DNA from: Clostridium saudiense
GTDB taxonomy: Bacteria > Bacillota > Clostridia > Clostridiales > Clostridiaceae
Assembly (NCBI RefSeq): GCF_000577815.1
Contig: NZ_CBYM010000022.1
Span: 1-57,101 of the forward strand
Direction of reading: 5' to 3'
Length of the DNA stretch: 57,101 nucleotides
The notes beneath the pieces are model-generated. The model searched no databases. It was given only the letters and a program-made list of their open reading frames with translations, and was not told the DNA's origin. The position numbers were made by a program, and so were the translations under genes. Below are positions 25,762-35,078 of the stretch, in pieces; the first letter of the stretch is position 1; each line of letters starts with the position of its first letter.

Positions 25762-25800
25762 AAAAACCTTAATCAACTTCTTATATTTGATTAAGGTTAA
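25762..25800 (-). terminator. Intrinsic terminator after the FliB-type gene
   Basis: Twelve-base stem AACCTTAATCAA (25765-25776)/TTGATTAAGGTT (25787-25798), with a U-run on the minus strand. Confidence 0.9.
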
Positions 25801-25885
25801 AATAAGTATTTAAAATATAAACTTCTTCTTTATTCTTTAAAAATTGATTACCAATATTAATATTCAACACTATAATATTTTTATT

Positions 25886-27013
25886 CTATATCATAATTAA
25901 TTTAATATATCCAATATCTAAAATTGCTTTTCCAAATCCATCCTCTAAAAACTCTAAAACAGCTTCAGAATTATTTGAAATAACTCTAGAAAATACTACA
26001 ATATATTCCTTAATATCTTCAATTGATATTTCATTTTTATTATTAGTATAATATTTTAAAAATACCGTATATCTCATTAATAAATATTCTAATATTATAA
26101 GTTGAAAACTAAGTGCAAGCTCTTGAAAATCTTCACTAGTACACTCACTTAAGATTTTAGATACTATACAATTTTCTATTAACTCATTATATTGTTCAAA
26201 TGTTTTTTTATAGATTATCCATTTATTAATATAATTCTTATCTTTCTTACTTTCTGAAAATTTATATATTTCTCTTAATGAATTTTCTAATCCTTCAACA
26301 TCCTTATAATTTTCAGTAATATCTAAAAATAAATAATTTAATTCCTCTATTGCTTCTTCTATATTAAATTCAATTTCACTAAATGCTCTTAGTACGTTAC
26401 TAATATATTTATCACTTTTATATTCTTTTAATATTTGATTTTTACTTATATCATTACTTAACATATTAATTAATATATCAAAACAAAGTATTAATTTATC
26501 ATCTAATGACAACTTTTTCTCTTGAATAATATAAATTAATAATTCCCTAACCTTATACATTGTAGATTTTTCCTCAATTATTTTATTATCTGAAGAAATC
26601 ATTTTAATTTTTCCTTTTAATTTACTTATATTTTCTACAACTTCTGGACATGCGCATGATAATGTAATTTCTTTTCTTCCTTCAAGTACATTTTCAATTC
26701 TAGGGAACTTTTTACATGTTAATGATAAACATTCCTCACCATCATTTTTTACTATATTACACAATCCCTTATTATCTAAAAATGGACACTTTTCTTGAGT
26801 TTCTTTATTTATAAAATACTCAACTTCATCATCATTAATTATTTCTATTACATTTTGTAATATATAATTTTTTTTATTATTCTTCCACTTAATATAAGTG
26901 TTATTATCAATATTTACATCCCATCCTGAACAACATGTAAACTTACATTTATCAGCAGTACATCTAAAATAATCATAATTTTGTATCTTAAAAATTTTCA
27001 CTTCTTTATTCAT
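25886..27013 (-). CDS. fliB: Flagellin lysine-N-methylase-like (FliB family)
   Basis: 375 residues. The N-terminal cysteine cluster C18, C23, C27, C28 (RCTADKCKFTCC) and a second group (EKCPFLDNKGLCNIV, EECLSLTCKKFPR) match the YkgJ/FliB cysteine-rich domain, probably binding an Fe-S cluster. The rest is helical, as in FliB proteins that methylate flagellin lysines. No flagellar gene is in the window, so the protein target is inferred from family only; another substrate is possible. Start has a moderate binding site (GGAG, 10 bases upstream). Confidence 0.75.
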   Translation of the reverse strand: MNKEVKIFKIQNYDYFRCTADKCKFTCCSGWDVNIDNNTYIKWKNNKKNYILQNVIEIINDDEVEYFINKETQEKCPFLDNKGLCNIVKNDGEECLSLTCKKFPRIENVLEGRKEITLSCACPEVVENISKLKGKIKMISSDNKIIEEKSTMYKVRELLIYIIQEKKLSLDDKLILCFDILINMLSNDISKNQILKEYKSDKYISNVLRAFSEIEFNIEEAIEELNYLFLDITENYKDVEGLENSLREIYKFSESKKDKNYINKWIIYKKTFEQYNELIENCIVSKILSECTSEDFQELALSFQLIILEYLLMRYTVFLKYYTNNKNEISIEDIKEYIVVFSRVISNNSEAVLEFLEDGFGKAILDIGYIKLIMI

Positions 27014-27175
27014 ATGTCACTAACTCCATTTCGATGTTATTACTTTATTATAAGCTACATGCTTAAGAAATTATATTATACTTAATATAATTATCAATTA
27101 CTTTCATTTTATAAAATAACTTAAAATAAATTTTTCAGTACATTGTTTTATATTGTTTGAATAATACTTTAACAT

Positions 27176-27805
27176 CTACCACCCTAATTTTTGATCTTTT
27201 ACTGTAAAATGGCTACTATCATTTTTAAATTCAATATTAAAATTATTATTTTCATCTACATTAATTTTAGTTAAAGTTGATTGTCCCATAACTTCTGAAT
27301 TTACCTCATTGTCTTTAAAGTAATACATAATAGCTTTAAGAGTTATTCCATGAGCTACAATTAAAATAGTTTTTCCTATATTTGCTTTTATTATTTTATT
27401 CATAGTATTAGCAACCCTAGCCCTAACTTCATTTAAATTTTCACCGTTTGGTGCTGATAATTCAGTATTACCTTTCATAATTAGGCCTATATCCCAATTA
27501 GGATTTTCTTTCATAACCTCATCAGTTTTTCTTCCTTCATAATCACCAAAACACATTTCCATAAATCCGTCATCAGTTATAATTTCAACATCTTTATCAC
27601 CTTTAATAATTTTAGCTGTTTCAAATGCTCTTTCAATTGGGCTAGAATAAATAATATCTATATGTATATTTTTAAGTCTATCTCGTAGCTCTTTAGCTCT
27701 TTCTATTCCATCTTCAGTTAATGGTGAGTTTCCTCTTCCCTGTAATCTTTTTTCCAAGTTCCATAAAGTTTGACCATGTCTTGTTAAATAAATTGTTGTA
27801 TTCAT
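27176..27805 (-). CDS. Histidine phosphatase (phosphoglycerate mutase-like)
   Basis: 209 residues. RHG motif LTRHGQTLWN near the N terminus (catalytic His about 10), SSPIERAFETA, EMCFGDYEGR and the second catalytic His in IVAHGITLKA: a complete histidine phosphatase domain. Members include cofactor-dependent phosphoglycerate mutase, but at this length broad-specificity phosphatase or CobC-like roles are more common. No cobalamin genes are adjacent. Start follows GAGGGGATTAGTTT. Gap of 74 bases to the upstream gene at 27880. Confidence 0.88.
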   Translation of the reverse strand: MNTTIYLTRHGQTLWNLEKRLQGRGNSPLTEDGIERAKELRDRLKNIHIDIIYSSPIERAFETAKIIKGDKDVEIITDDGFMEMCFGDYEGRKTDEVMKENPNWDIGLIMKGNTELSAPNGENLNEVRARVANTMNKIIKANIGKTILIVAHGITLKAIMYYFKDNEVNSEVMGQSTLTKINVDENNNFNIEFKNDSSHFTVKDQKLGW

Positions 27806-27879
27806 AAACTAATCCCCTCATAATATATTACCTTTTATAATTATATATTTCATTACTTATATAGATAGTTCATCTATTG

Positions 27880-28410
27880 CTACTCACTTACTATTTCAGC
27901 TTCAACATATGGAATTTCATCTACACCATATTCTTTTCTAATTACTTCAGTATCAATATCAATTCCACCAAAAACTATTTCTATTTCTTTGTTAATTATT
28001 GATACCTCAGTTACTTGCATCTTATTTAAATCAATTAGTCCTTGTTCTTTATAATATCTATTAATAAGTTTATCTACTTCTAATTTAAAATCATTTCCCT
28101 CAAAGCTTATACCTTCTAAATCAGTAAAAACATTTATTACATAATTAAAAACTTTTTTTGATATAGAATTCACTATATTCATTTTTAAAATTTTAAAACT
28201 GTTTATATTTAAATAAACACTATTAAATTTAACCTTTGAAATGTTTAATTCTGTTTCAATATTTATATTCATTCCTAAAAATTGAACTATTCCAATTAAT
28301 CTTATTTCATCATTAATAAATATATCAGTTATATTAATTTTATTTTGTAACTTTAAAAAGTTCTTTATATCGGTCTTTGTTACTCCTACTATCATCTTTT
28401 TTAATTTCAT
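27880..28410 (-). CDS. Unrecognised protein, 176 residues
   Basis: I do not recognise the family with confidence. The sequence alternates short hydrophobic and polar strands (INITDIFINDEIRLIGIVQF, NINIETELNISKVKFNSVYL), suggesting a beta-rich lipid-binding-like fold. A helical part (KKVFNYVINVFTDLEG) and an acidic C terminus (DEIPYVEAEIVSE) follow. No signal peptide, membrane helix or catalytic motif. A strong GGGAGG site precedes the ATG. It may be cotranscribed with the histidine phosphatase. Confidence 0.7.
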   Translation of the reverse strand: MKLKKMIVGVTKTDIKNFLKLQNKINITDIFINDEIRLIGIVQFLGMNINIETELNISKVKFNSVYLNINSFKILKMNIVNSISKKVFNYVINVFTDLEGISFEGNDFKLEVDKLINRYYKEQGLIDLNKMQVTEVSIINKEIEIVFGGIDIDTEVIRKEYGVDEIPYVEAEIVSE

Positions 28411-28463
28411 GTGATTTTCCTCCCTAGTATTTCATACTAATTTTCCTTATCTACTATTTGTAA

Positions 28464-28556
28464 TTATAACATATCATTTATTACTAAACTTTTAAAAGTA
28501 ATGAATCTTATTTCATTAACCTCATCATTTATTAATATATCCATTTTATTTAGCAT
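28464..28556 (-). CDS. Possible 30-residue peptide
   Basis: Frame beginning MLNKMDILINDEVNEIRFIT, with AAGGAG about 12 bases upstream. The frame is open a little further upstream without a start. It could be a small peptide or the tail of a lost gene. Nothing else is seen in the 28411-28698 gap. Confidence 0.2.
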   Translation of the reverse strand: MLNKMDILINDEVNEIRFITFKSLVINDML

Positions 28557-28698
28557 TACATTAAACTCCTTAACAAATTCATATTCAATCTATCACTCTT
28601 TCTTAGCAGTAACATTTTCCTCGCCTTTTACATATTTTACATTAGAATGTTTTAGTTATTTTTACCAAAAGTAACTTTATAAAGAGGTTGTTTATATT

Positions 28699-29739
28699 AT
28701 GACAAAACTTAAATTTGCTACTACTTATAGCTTTGATTATTCGCTAACACCAAACTCAATTATTGAGTGCCAAAATGGTGATTATATAATTGTTGGAAAA
28801 GCTCATAATAAAGACTCTCATTCATCTGCCTTTGCTATAAGAGTGAATTACAAAGGTAATGTAATTTGGAAAAAAATATATAGTTCCCCACTTCCTCAAT
28901 TTTTTACTTCAATAATTCAAACAACTAATGGTGATTTAGTAGCTACCGGTATATATTATTATTCTGAATATGCTAGTGATGAATATACTTGGATAGTTAA
29001 ACTAGATGAAAACGGAAATATTGTTTGGCAAAAAACACTAGGATTTGTTGGTATGCAATCTGAAGGTTATGATATTTGTGCCACATCTGATGGTGGATTT
29101 GCCATAACTAGTTTATTTTATAATGGTACTTCTTATAAGACTAGAATCTTCAAATTTAATAATGAATATGAGTTACAGTGGGATGAATTATTCGATATAG
29201 GTGTTGCTTTTTCAATAGTTGAAACCATGGATAATGGATTTATGTTGTCTGGAGCTATAAATACATTAAATTCATCTTTAAATAATATTTTTATATTAAG
29301 AATAGATTCAAATGGAAAAAAATTATGGGATAGGATTTATAGTGAATTTATAGATAGCGATATTGTAAATTCATCTATTATTGAAATGAAAAATGGACAT
29401 TTTGCTGTAGTAGCAAAATCTATTATCTTCGAAATAAATTCTATTGGTAATATTGTATGGTCGAAAAAAAATTCCAATTATAAATTAAATAATATAATTC
29501 AATCAAAAGAAGGTAATTATATTATTTCTGGATCTTCAACAATTAATAATAACTCTCATGCTTTTATTGAATGTATAGGAAGCAATAACCAAGAAAGTTT
29601 ATGGAGTACTACAGAATTGCTGTACCCTAGTGAAACTACAGATTTAATTTTATCTAAAGAGGATTACCTTGTTACTTGTGGTTATGCACCTATAAATACA
29701 GATAAATCGTTAGTTTGCTTTGCCTTATTTAGTTATTAA
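28699..29739 (+). CDS. Cytoplasmic propeller-like repeat protein
   Basis: 346 residues made of about six to seven repeats of roughly 45-50 residues. Each has a block like NGDYIIVGKA, SDGGFAITS or DNGFMLSGA followed by a strand such as IVKLDENGNIVWQKTLG, LRIDSNGKKLWDRIYS or FEINSIGNIVWSKKNS. This is the pattern of WD40/PQQ-like beta-propeller repeats (the DxxGNxxWxK element). There is no signal peptide, lipobox, anchor or catalytic domain, so the protein should be cytoplasmic, which is unusual since this repeat type is common in secreted proteins. Start follows AAGAGGTTG. Monocistronic with a bidirectional terminator. Confidence 0.7.
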   Translation: MTKLKFATTYSFDYSLTPNSIIECQNGDYIIVGKAHNKDSHSSAFAIRVNYKGNVIWKKIYSSPLPQFFTSIIQTTNGDLVATGIYYYSEYASDEYTWIVKLDENGNIVWQKTLGFVGMQSEGYDICATSDGGFAITSLFYNGTSYKTRIFKFNNEYELQWDELFDIGVAFSIVETMDNGFMLSGAINTLNSSLNNIFILRIDSNGKKLWDRIYSEFIDSDIVNSSIIEMKNGHFAVVAKSIIFEINSIGNIVWSKKNSNYKLNNIIQSKEGNYIISGSSTINNNSHAFIECIGSNNQESLWSTTELLYPSETTDLILSKEDYLVTCGYAPINTDKSLVCFALFSY

Positions 29740-29763
29740 TTACTTGATTTTAAATAAAAAAAC

Positions 29764-29816
29764 AAATGGATTATTTAAAGGAATTTTATATTAACTCCTT
29801 AAGATAATCCATTTTT
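29764..29816. terminator. Bidirectional terminator
   Basis: Stem AAATGGATTAT (29764-29774)/ATAATCCATTT (29804-29814), extended inward by AAGGA/TCCTT, with T-rich flanks on both strands. It serves the propeller gene and the convergent FUSC gene. Confidence 0.85.
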
Positions 29817-29879
29817 TCGTTCTCCACTGATAAAGTACAATAAAAAATTAGTATTATGATTAATTATTATAGAAAGCTT

Positions 29880-30938
29880 CTATGCTTCATTTACATTCAT
29901 TAATACCTTTTTATTTATGCTGTTAGTTATATAATCGAATCCCTTACTATATAATGCTCCAAAAACATTATTTATAATACGGAATATTATCGCTCCTCCA
30001 AGTCCTAAAATAGGTGTTGCTGCAGCTAAGGCACCAAATGCATTAAATACTACTTGCCATTTATAAGTTGCACTAAATCCAACCATTATTCCACCCATAA
30101 GCCCTATAAAACTTCTAAATTCCTCTGGAAGTAAAATATAAATACATCCATATATTATAGATCCAATAATCATATATTTCATTCTATCTTTATAACGTAT
30201 TTCTATCTGCTCCCTATCTGGATGAAATATTGACATACATGCAATTCCTATCCACATAGCTCTTGGAATGTGTAAAAGCTCTCCAATTAATACTGATGAA
30301 GTTACCACAAAAGCAAATTTAAATTGCCATTTTGTTCTTTCTGTATTAAAATCAATATCTTTTATCATATTAGAAAATTTATTTTCAAACTTTATTTTTC
30401 TTTGTTTTATATAAAATATTGATGTCACTAAAATCCCTGCAAAAATTAATCCTATAATACGATTAAAAAGAACTTGTTCATTATCAATCTTATATCCATA
30501 TAAAAGAAGATATGATAATACAAGTATACTATGATTAAATAATTTTACATTATGGCATGTTAAAATTAATATACTTATTATTGAAAGAAAATTTATTACA
30601 AATCCTAATATGGGATTTGATATACTTGCAAAATAAGGCACCACTGCAAAAATGCAAAATACCCCAAATATAGTTAATGCTGATTGTCCAACATTAAAAT
30701 CTAAATTTGAAAATCTAAAATGTAATAAAGCTAAAACTGCTACAACTCCAACTATACTATTTTCCGATCCAAAAACTGCCCCAAAACTAACAATAACAAA
30801 CATACAAAACATAAGATTTAACACTGTTCTTAATATAATTGCTGCTATATACTTATTTCTTATTTCTTTGCTTTCAGCATTCTTTATTAGTGGTTTTAAA
30901 CTATTAGCTCCTAATTGTATAGCTTGATAAAAACTCAT
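29880..30938 (-). CDS. FUSC-family membrane transporter
   Basis: 352 residues with about ten membrane helices in two groups (about 28-150 and 200-330) separated by a basic cytoplasmic loop (YIKQRKIKFENKFSNMIKDI). The second group contains GELLHIPRAMWIGIACMSIF, typical of FUSC/aromatic-acid exporter-like proteins. Likely exports aromatic or toxic small acids. The gene overlaps the MarR regulator gene by one base and shares its promoter, so expression is presumably induced when MarR binds its ligand. Confidence 0.8.
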   Translation of the reverse strand: MSFYQAIQLGANSLKPLIKNAESKEIRNKYIAAIILRTVLNLMFCMFVIVSFGAVFGSENSIVGVVAVLALLHFRFSNLDFNVGQSALTIFGVFCIFAVVPYFASISNPILGFVINFLSIISILILTCHNVKLFNHSILVLSYLLLYGYKIDNEQVLFNRIIGLIFAGILVTSIFYIKQRKIKFENKFSNMIKDIDFNTERTKWQFKFAFVVTSSVLIGELLHIPRAMWIGIACMSIFHPDREQIEIRYKDRMKYMIIGSIIYGCIYILLPEEFRSFIGLMGGIMVGFSATYKWQVVFNAFGALAAATPILGLGGAIIFRIINNVFGALYSKGFDYITNSINKKVLMNVNEA

Positions 30939-31384
30939 TATTCTAATTCCCCCTCTTCTCCTATTTTTTTATTAGCCATTTCTATAAAATACATTAATTC
31001 TAAAAAATCCTTATCACCTAATTTTCTTCGCAGATTATATATTGGCCCTAAATAGAACTTAAGTATTTCATCTACTTTTTTTTCACCAGCTTCTGTAATA
31101 AAAATACTATAACTTCTTTTATCATGAGAATCTTGCTTTTTAACTACATATCCAGCTTGGCTTAACCCCTCTATTAATCTACTTATTATAGTTTTACTAA
31201 CACACATCGCCTTACTAAGCCTTAACGGAGTCATTCCTCCATTATTAATTATAAGTTGAGATAATAAATCTAAATGCTGAGTTGATATTTCATGTTCTTT
31301 TGTAACACGACGTATAAGTAATCTACTAAATAATCTGATTTCATTCATATTCTCAACCATTGTTATCCAATCATTATTTTCCAT
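30938..31384 (-). CDS. MarR-family transcriptional repressor
   Basis: 148 residues. Winged helix in TPLRLSKAMCVSKTIISRLIEGLSQAGYV with wing KKQDSHDKRSYSIFIT, flanked by dimerisation helices. ATG 31384 preferred (GAGGGTG upstream) over a GTG at 31390. First gene of a two-gene operon with the FUSC transporter. A near-perfect palindrome spans its predicted transcription start (31414-31442), so it probably represses itself and the exporter, with release by the exported compound. Confidence 0.9.
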   Translation of the reverse strand: MENNDWITMVENMNEIRLFSRLLIRRVTKEHEISTQHLDLLSQLIINNGGMTPLRLSKAMCVSKTIISRLIEGLSQAGYVVKKQDSHDKRSYSIFITEAGEKKVDEILKFYLGPIYNLRRKLGDKDFLELMYFIEMANKKIGEEGELE

Positions 31385-31413
31385 AATCACAACACCCTCT
31401 AACTAATATAAGA

Positions 31414-31477
31414 AAAAGTAGTTTACTTTGTGAACTACTTTTAAATTTATTTTATTCTAAAAGTTTTTTTTTGTCAA
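31414..31477 (-). promoter_or_regulatory. MarR promoter and operator
   Basis: TTGACA (rc of 31472-31477), 17-base spacer, TAAAAT (rc of 31449-31454). Starting 7 bases beyond the -10 box is AAAAGTAGTT (31414-31423)/AACTACTTTT (31433-31442), a 10-base inverted repeat that extends to 13 bases per arm with one mismatch. A further half site (TTAAACTACT, 31497-31506) lies upstream of the -35. Confidence 0.75.
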
Positions 31478-31524
31478 ACACTTAGTCTAAAACAACTTAA
31501 ACTACTATGATAAAATAATTCAAT

Positions 31525-31560
31525 AAAAAAATGATATCATTGCTAAATCATGATACCATT
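31525..31560 (-). terminator. Terminator after the MATE gene
   Basis: Imperfect stem ATGATATCAT (31531-31540)/ATGATACCATT (31550-31560), with a U-run on the minus strand (31525-31531). Confidence 0.7.
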
Positions 31561-31612
31561 CTTATTATTAACTAATATATAATTTTTATATAAAATAATT
31601 AATCTTATATTT

Positions 31613-33028
31613 TTAATCTATTAAAGTAATACTTTCTTCAATTTTTTCATCTTTATTGTTTTTATAATCTATTTCTGAGATCTCTATCTTTTTCTTTAGC
31701 TTATTAGATACATTTTTATATCCTGGCAATAAAAATGCATCTGCAAATATCCAAGCAATAGGACTTGCAAAACAAACAGCTGTAAATCCAAACATAGGTA
31801 CTAAAATAAATCCACAAAGTGCCCTTGCTATCATTTCACAAATACCTGCAAAAATTGCAAATGTTGAATATCCCATACCTTGAATTGTGAAACGAACAAC
31901 ATTTACAATACATAGTGGTATAAAAAATGCTGCTGATGTTACTAAACATTGCTTAACCATTAAAAGCAGTTCTGTTTCTCCTGCATTAACAAATAATAAT
32001 GCTATAGTTTCACCAAAGAAAATTGATACTACTAATGCTATTATAGAATATACTGATCCAATTAATAAACTTTTCTTTATTCCTTCACTGATACGACTTA
32101 ATTTTTTTGCTCCTACATTTTGTCCCGCATATGTTGCCATAGTTGACCCTAAAGCATCAAAAGGACAACATAAGAACATTGAAATTTTACTTGAAGCCGT
32201 AACAGCTGCTACAACAAGAGAGCCAAGCCCGTTTACTGCCGTTTGTAAAATTACACTTCCTATAGCAGTAATGGAGTATTGTAATCCCATTGGAATGCCC
32301 ATATAACAAAGCCTACTTATATAATGTCCATTTAATTTTAACTCATCTTTTTCAAACTTTAGTATCTTATATTTTTTCATCATAAATATAGTACACCAAA
32401 TTCCAGCCACGGCCTGTGCTATAATTGTTGCCCATGCAGCCCCTGCAACACCCATTTTAAACACAATTATAAATACTAAATCTAAAACTATATTTATTAT
32501 TGATGACATAATTAAAAACATTAACGGTGTTTTACTATCTCCAAGAGAACGAATAATTCCTGATGATAAATTATAAAGATATGTTGCTGGTATTCCTAAA
32601 AATATTACAAAAATATAACTATATGCTCCATCTATAATATCACTTGGTGTATTCATCCATTCCAAAATACTTCTACAAAGAACACATACAATCATAGTCA
32701 TAACAATAGAAAAAATAGCTGCTAAAACAGCACTATTAAATACATACTTACGTAACTTCTTATAATTATTTGCTCCAAATTTTTGTGCAACAGGTATAGC
32801 AAACCCATTACATACTCCCATACAAAATCCAATTATCATAAAGTTTATTGAACCAGTTGAACCTACTTCAGCTAAAGCACTTACCCCTAAATATTTACCA
32901 ACAATAATTGTATCCACCATACTATAGAGTTGTTGAAATAACATTCCTAACAGCAGTGGTACTGAAAATCCTAAAATAAGCTTAAATACATTTCCTTGTG
33001 TTAAATCTTTAACTTCATTACTCCTCAT
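31613..33028 (-). CDS. MATE-family multidrug/cation exporter
   Basis: 471 residues, twelve membrane helices in two homologous halves. N-terminal signature FSVPLLLGMLFQQLYSMVDT, then VGKYLGVSALAEVGSTGSIN and the matching second-half motif ITAIGSVILQTAVNGLGS. A charged C-terminal tail follows (NKLKKKIEISEIDYKNNKDE). Na+- or H+-driven drug efflux is the family role. Start follows AAGAGGAAAAATT. A single-gene unit next to the MarR-FUSC efflux operon, though with its own terminator. Confidence 0.9.
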   Translation of the reverse strand: MRSNEVKDLTQGNVFKLILGFSVPLLLGMLFQQLYSMVDTIIVGKYLGVSALAEVGSTGSINFMIIGFCMGVCNGFAIPVAQKFGANNYKKLRKYVFNSAVLAAIFSIVMTMIVCVLCRSILEWMNTPSDIIDGAYSYIFVIFLGIPATYLYNLSSGIIRSLGDSKTPLMFLIMSSIINIVLDLVFIIVFKMGVAGAAWATIIAQAVAGIWCTIFMMKKYKILKFEKDELKLNGHYISRLCYMGIPMGLQYSITAIGSVILQTAVNGLGSLVVAAVTASSKISMFLCCPFDALGSTMATYAGQNVGAKKLSRISEGIKKSLLIGSVYSIIALVVSIFFGETIALLFVNAGETELLLMVKQCLVTSAAFFIPLCIVNVVRFTIQGMGYSTFAIFAGICEMIARALCGFILVPMFGFTAVCFASPIAWIFADAFLLPGYKNVSNKLKKKIEISEIDYKNNKDEKIEESITLID

Positions 33029-33251
33029 AATTTTTCCTCTTCATATTTATATTTAATTTTATTTTTTACTTATTTCTAACATTGACTATATAATCTTTTT
33101 ACCAAACTATATATTATTACAAATTCACAGAAACTTCCATGTATTTTCTTATACTATTTATATATTTCTACAATAAGAATAAACATCAAATAAAATATTA
33201 AATTTTGCTAAAACTAATAATAAATTAATTTTATTTTGGAGGAAATTTTAC

Positions 33252-34160
33252 ATGAGAGTAAGGAGAACACTAAGTCCATTAGTTGCAATTACACAAAATA
33301 ATGATGAATCTTTTGCTATAGAAGAAGGCTTAAATTTACTTAATATCTCATCAATGATAAACAGTAATGATGTTGTTGTCATTACACCAAATTGGGTTGG
33401 GGCAGGTGGACCTGAAATTGGAGATGTAGTTGGTCCTAATAGTTTAAAAAAGATTATTCAAATAATTAAAAGTTGCAATCCTAAAAGAATTGTAATTGCT
33501 ACAGCTTCAGCAAGAAAAGATGTTGAAAAATTAATGATTGATATTGGTTTTATGGATGTTATTAAATCAGAAAATGTTGAATTTATAAATTTAAATAATG
33601 GGCCTTTTATTAATCTTCCACTTAATCATAGTTGTCCAAAATCAATAGCTTTAAATAAACTATATGATGAAATGACATTTTTAATATCATTTACTCAATT
33701 AAAAATTCATGAAGAAGCTACTATTTCTGCATCTATTAAAAATATAGCTATGGGATGGCCAACTGGTGAAGAACAAGGTTATCCCAAAAAGAATTTAGGT
33801 ATCCATAAAGATTTGCATGGATTTATAAGTGCTATGCTCGAAAAGTTCACTATAGATCTTTCTATTGTAAGCGCAAGCCCTGCAATGGTTGGAACTGGGC
33901 CTCATAAAGGAATTGGTAATCATACTGGCTTAGTTTTATGCGGAACTGATCCTATTGCTACAGATACTGTTGCTGCTAGACTACTTGGGTTTAAGCCTCA
34001 AGCTATAAATTATTTATATAAGTCAATAAATAAAGGTCTTGGTTGCGGAGAAGTTACTACTGATTCTAGCTCCCCTATTAAAATTTTAGGTATGAGATTA
34101 ATTGATGCTGAAAAGCACTTTAACAAATGTGCTTATGGAAAAGACTTTTCTATTGATTAA
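33252..34160 (+). CDS. DUF362 domain protein
   Basis: 302 residues matching the DUF362 layout: VVVITPNWVGAGGPEIGDVVGP near the N terminus, KRIVIATAS, FLISFTQLKIHEEATISASIKNIAMG in the middle, and DLSIVSASPAMVGTGPHKG then LCGTDPIATDTVAARLLGF towards the C terminus. The C-terminal 4Fe-4S domain found in many DUF362 proteins is absent; only scattered cysteines occur. Function of the family is poorly defined. Start follows TGGAGGAAATTTTAC. Confidence 0.85.
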   Translation: MRVRRTLSPLVAITQNNDESFAIEEGLNLLNISSMINSNDVVVITPNWVGAGGPEIGDVVGPNSLKKIIQIIKSCNPKRIVIATASARKDVEKLMIDIGFMDVIKSENVEFINLNNGPFINLPLNHSCPKSIALNKLYDEMTFLISFTQLKIHEEATISASIKNIAMGWPTGEEQGYPKKNLGIHKDLHGFISAMLEKFTIDLSIVSASPAMVGTGPHKGIGNHTGLVLCGTDPIATDTVAARLLGFKPQAINYLYKSINKGLGCGEVTTDSSSPIKILGMRLIDAEKHFNKCAYGKDFSID

Positions 34161-34188
34161 TCTAAATTTTGAAAAGAGGATTCAGTAA

Positions 34189-34233
34189 CAAGTGATAAGC
34201 TAAAATATAATTTATTCCTTAACTTGTCACTTG
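34189..34233. other. Intergenic hairpin with CAAGTGATAAG arm
   Basis: CAAGTGATAAG (34189-34199)/CTTGTCACTTG (34223-34233). It lies between convergent genes and may act as a terminator. The same arm sequence occurs at 55046, suggesting a dispersed element. Confidence 0.6.
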
Positions 34234-34296
34234 AAACTTTCTTCACCCTTGTCATTCAAAGAAAACCGTATGTTTTCAACCTTAACTCTTAACTAA

Positions 34297-34884
34297 CTAA
34301 ACCGGTAGTAATAAACCTGATTTTTTTAGTATTGGTCTTATTGCATTATATATAATTGCTACTAAAATTACTGATACCACAGCATTTATGAATGTAGTTG
34401 CAGCACTTAATTTTGCTAAAATCATAGCTGCATCTTGAGGTTGTCCAAGTATATATTGCTTATAGAAAAAGCCTACTATAGGATCTGCAATTACATTAAA
34501 AGCAAGTCCACCTATTGATGCTATTAAACTCCACTTAAAAATATATTTACTATCATTACTTTCACTTATTTTTGCTATTTTATGTGCAATTAATCCAGTT
34601 ATTAATCCTATACATAATTTTAAAACAAATGTTTTAGGTGCTACTAATATATATACTGGATCAAGTAAATCAGCAATTGTCATTCCTATTGCTCCAGCTA
34701 ATCCTCCGTACCATCCTCCAAGCAATAAAGCTGCTAAAACACAAAATGCATTTCCAATATGAAGTGAAGTTGCATCTCCACCTGGTACTGGAATTTTAAT
34801 TTGTAAGTAAGTAAATGATACAAAACATAATGCTGCTAATAATGCAGTTTGAATTAATTTTTTAAATCTTATTTGGTTATTCAT
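34297..34884 (-). CDS. ECF transporter S component, substrate unknown
   Basis: 195 residues, about six membrane helices. The N-terminal part TALLAALCFVSFTYLQIKIP, then GDATSLHIGNAFCVLAALLLGG and GGLAGAIGMTIADLLDP have the family look of a vitamin-specific substrate-binding (S) component, which works with a shared EcfT-EcfA1-EcfA2 module encoded elsewhere. The vitamin is not identifiable from sequence. Its promoter carries a perfect 14-base palindrome rather than a riboswitch. Start follows AAGGGGGCAAATATTA. Confidence 0.8.
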   Translation of the reverse strand: MNNQIRFKKLIQTALLAALCFVSFTYLQIKIPVPGGDATSLHIGNAFCVLAALLLGGWYGGLAGAIGMTIADLLDPVYILVAPKTFVLKLCIGLITGLIAHKIAKISESNDSKYIFKWSLIASIGGLAFNVIADPIVGFFYKQYILGQPQDAAMILAKLSAATTFINAVVSVILVAIIYNAIRPILKKSGLLLPV

Positions 34885-34922
34885 TAATATTTGCCCCCTT
34901 ATTTATAAAACTTTATATCCAT

Positions 34923-34964
34923 TTTATACCTAATAAAACAAATAAATCAATTGTATGCATACAA
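34923..34964 (-). promoter_or_regulatory. Promoter with palindromic operator before the ECF S component gene
   Basis: TTGATT (rc of 34945-34950), 16-base spacer, TATAAA (rc of 34923-34928). A perfect palindrome TTGTATGCATACAA (34951-34964) abuts the -35 box. The form resembles GntR-type operators. The remaining 34965-35160 is AT-rich and contains the repeat copy at 35079 and the hairpin at 35116-35146. Confidence 0.6.
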
Positions 34965-35078
34965 ATTATCATATTATTCATTTTGTTTTAAAATTAAATA
35001 TTCATTTTTACTATATTATCCTCTCTTCCTCTATTATTTATTAATTGGTTGACTTATCCACATAAGCACTATATACTT

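Noticed and set aside
31887..32306. 139-codon plus-strand frame opposite the MATE gene
   Set aside because: Antisense to a clear twelve-helix transporter; no binding site.
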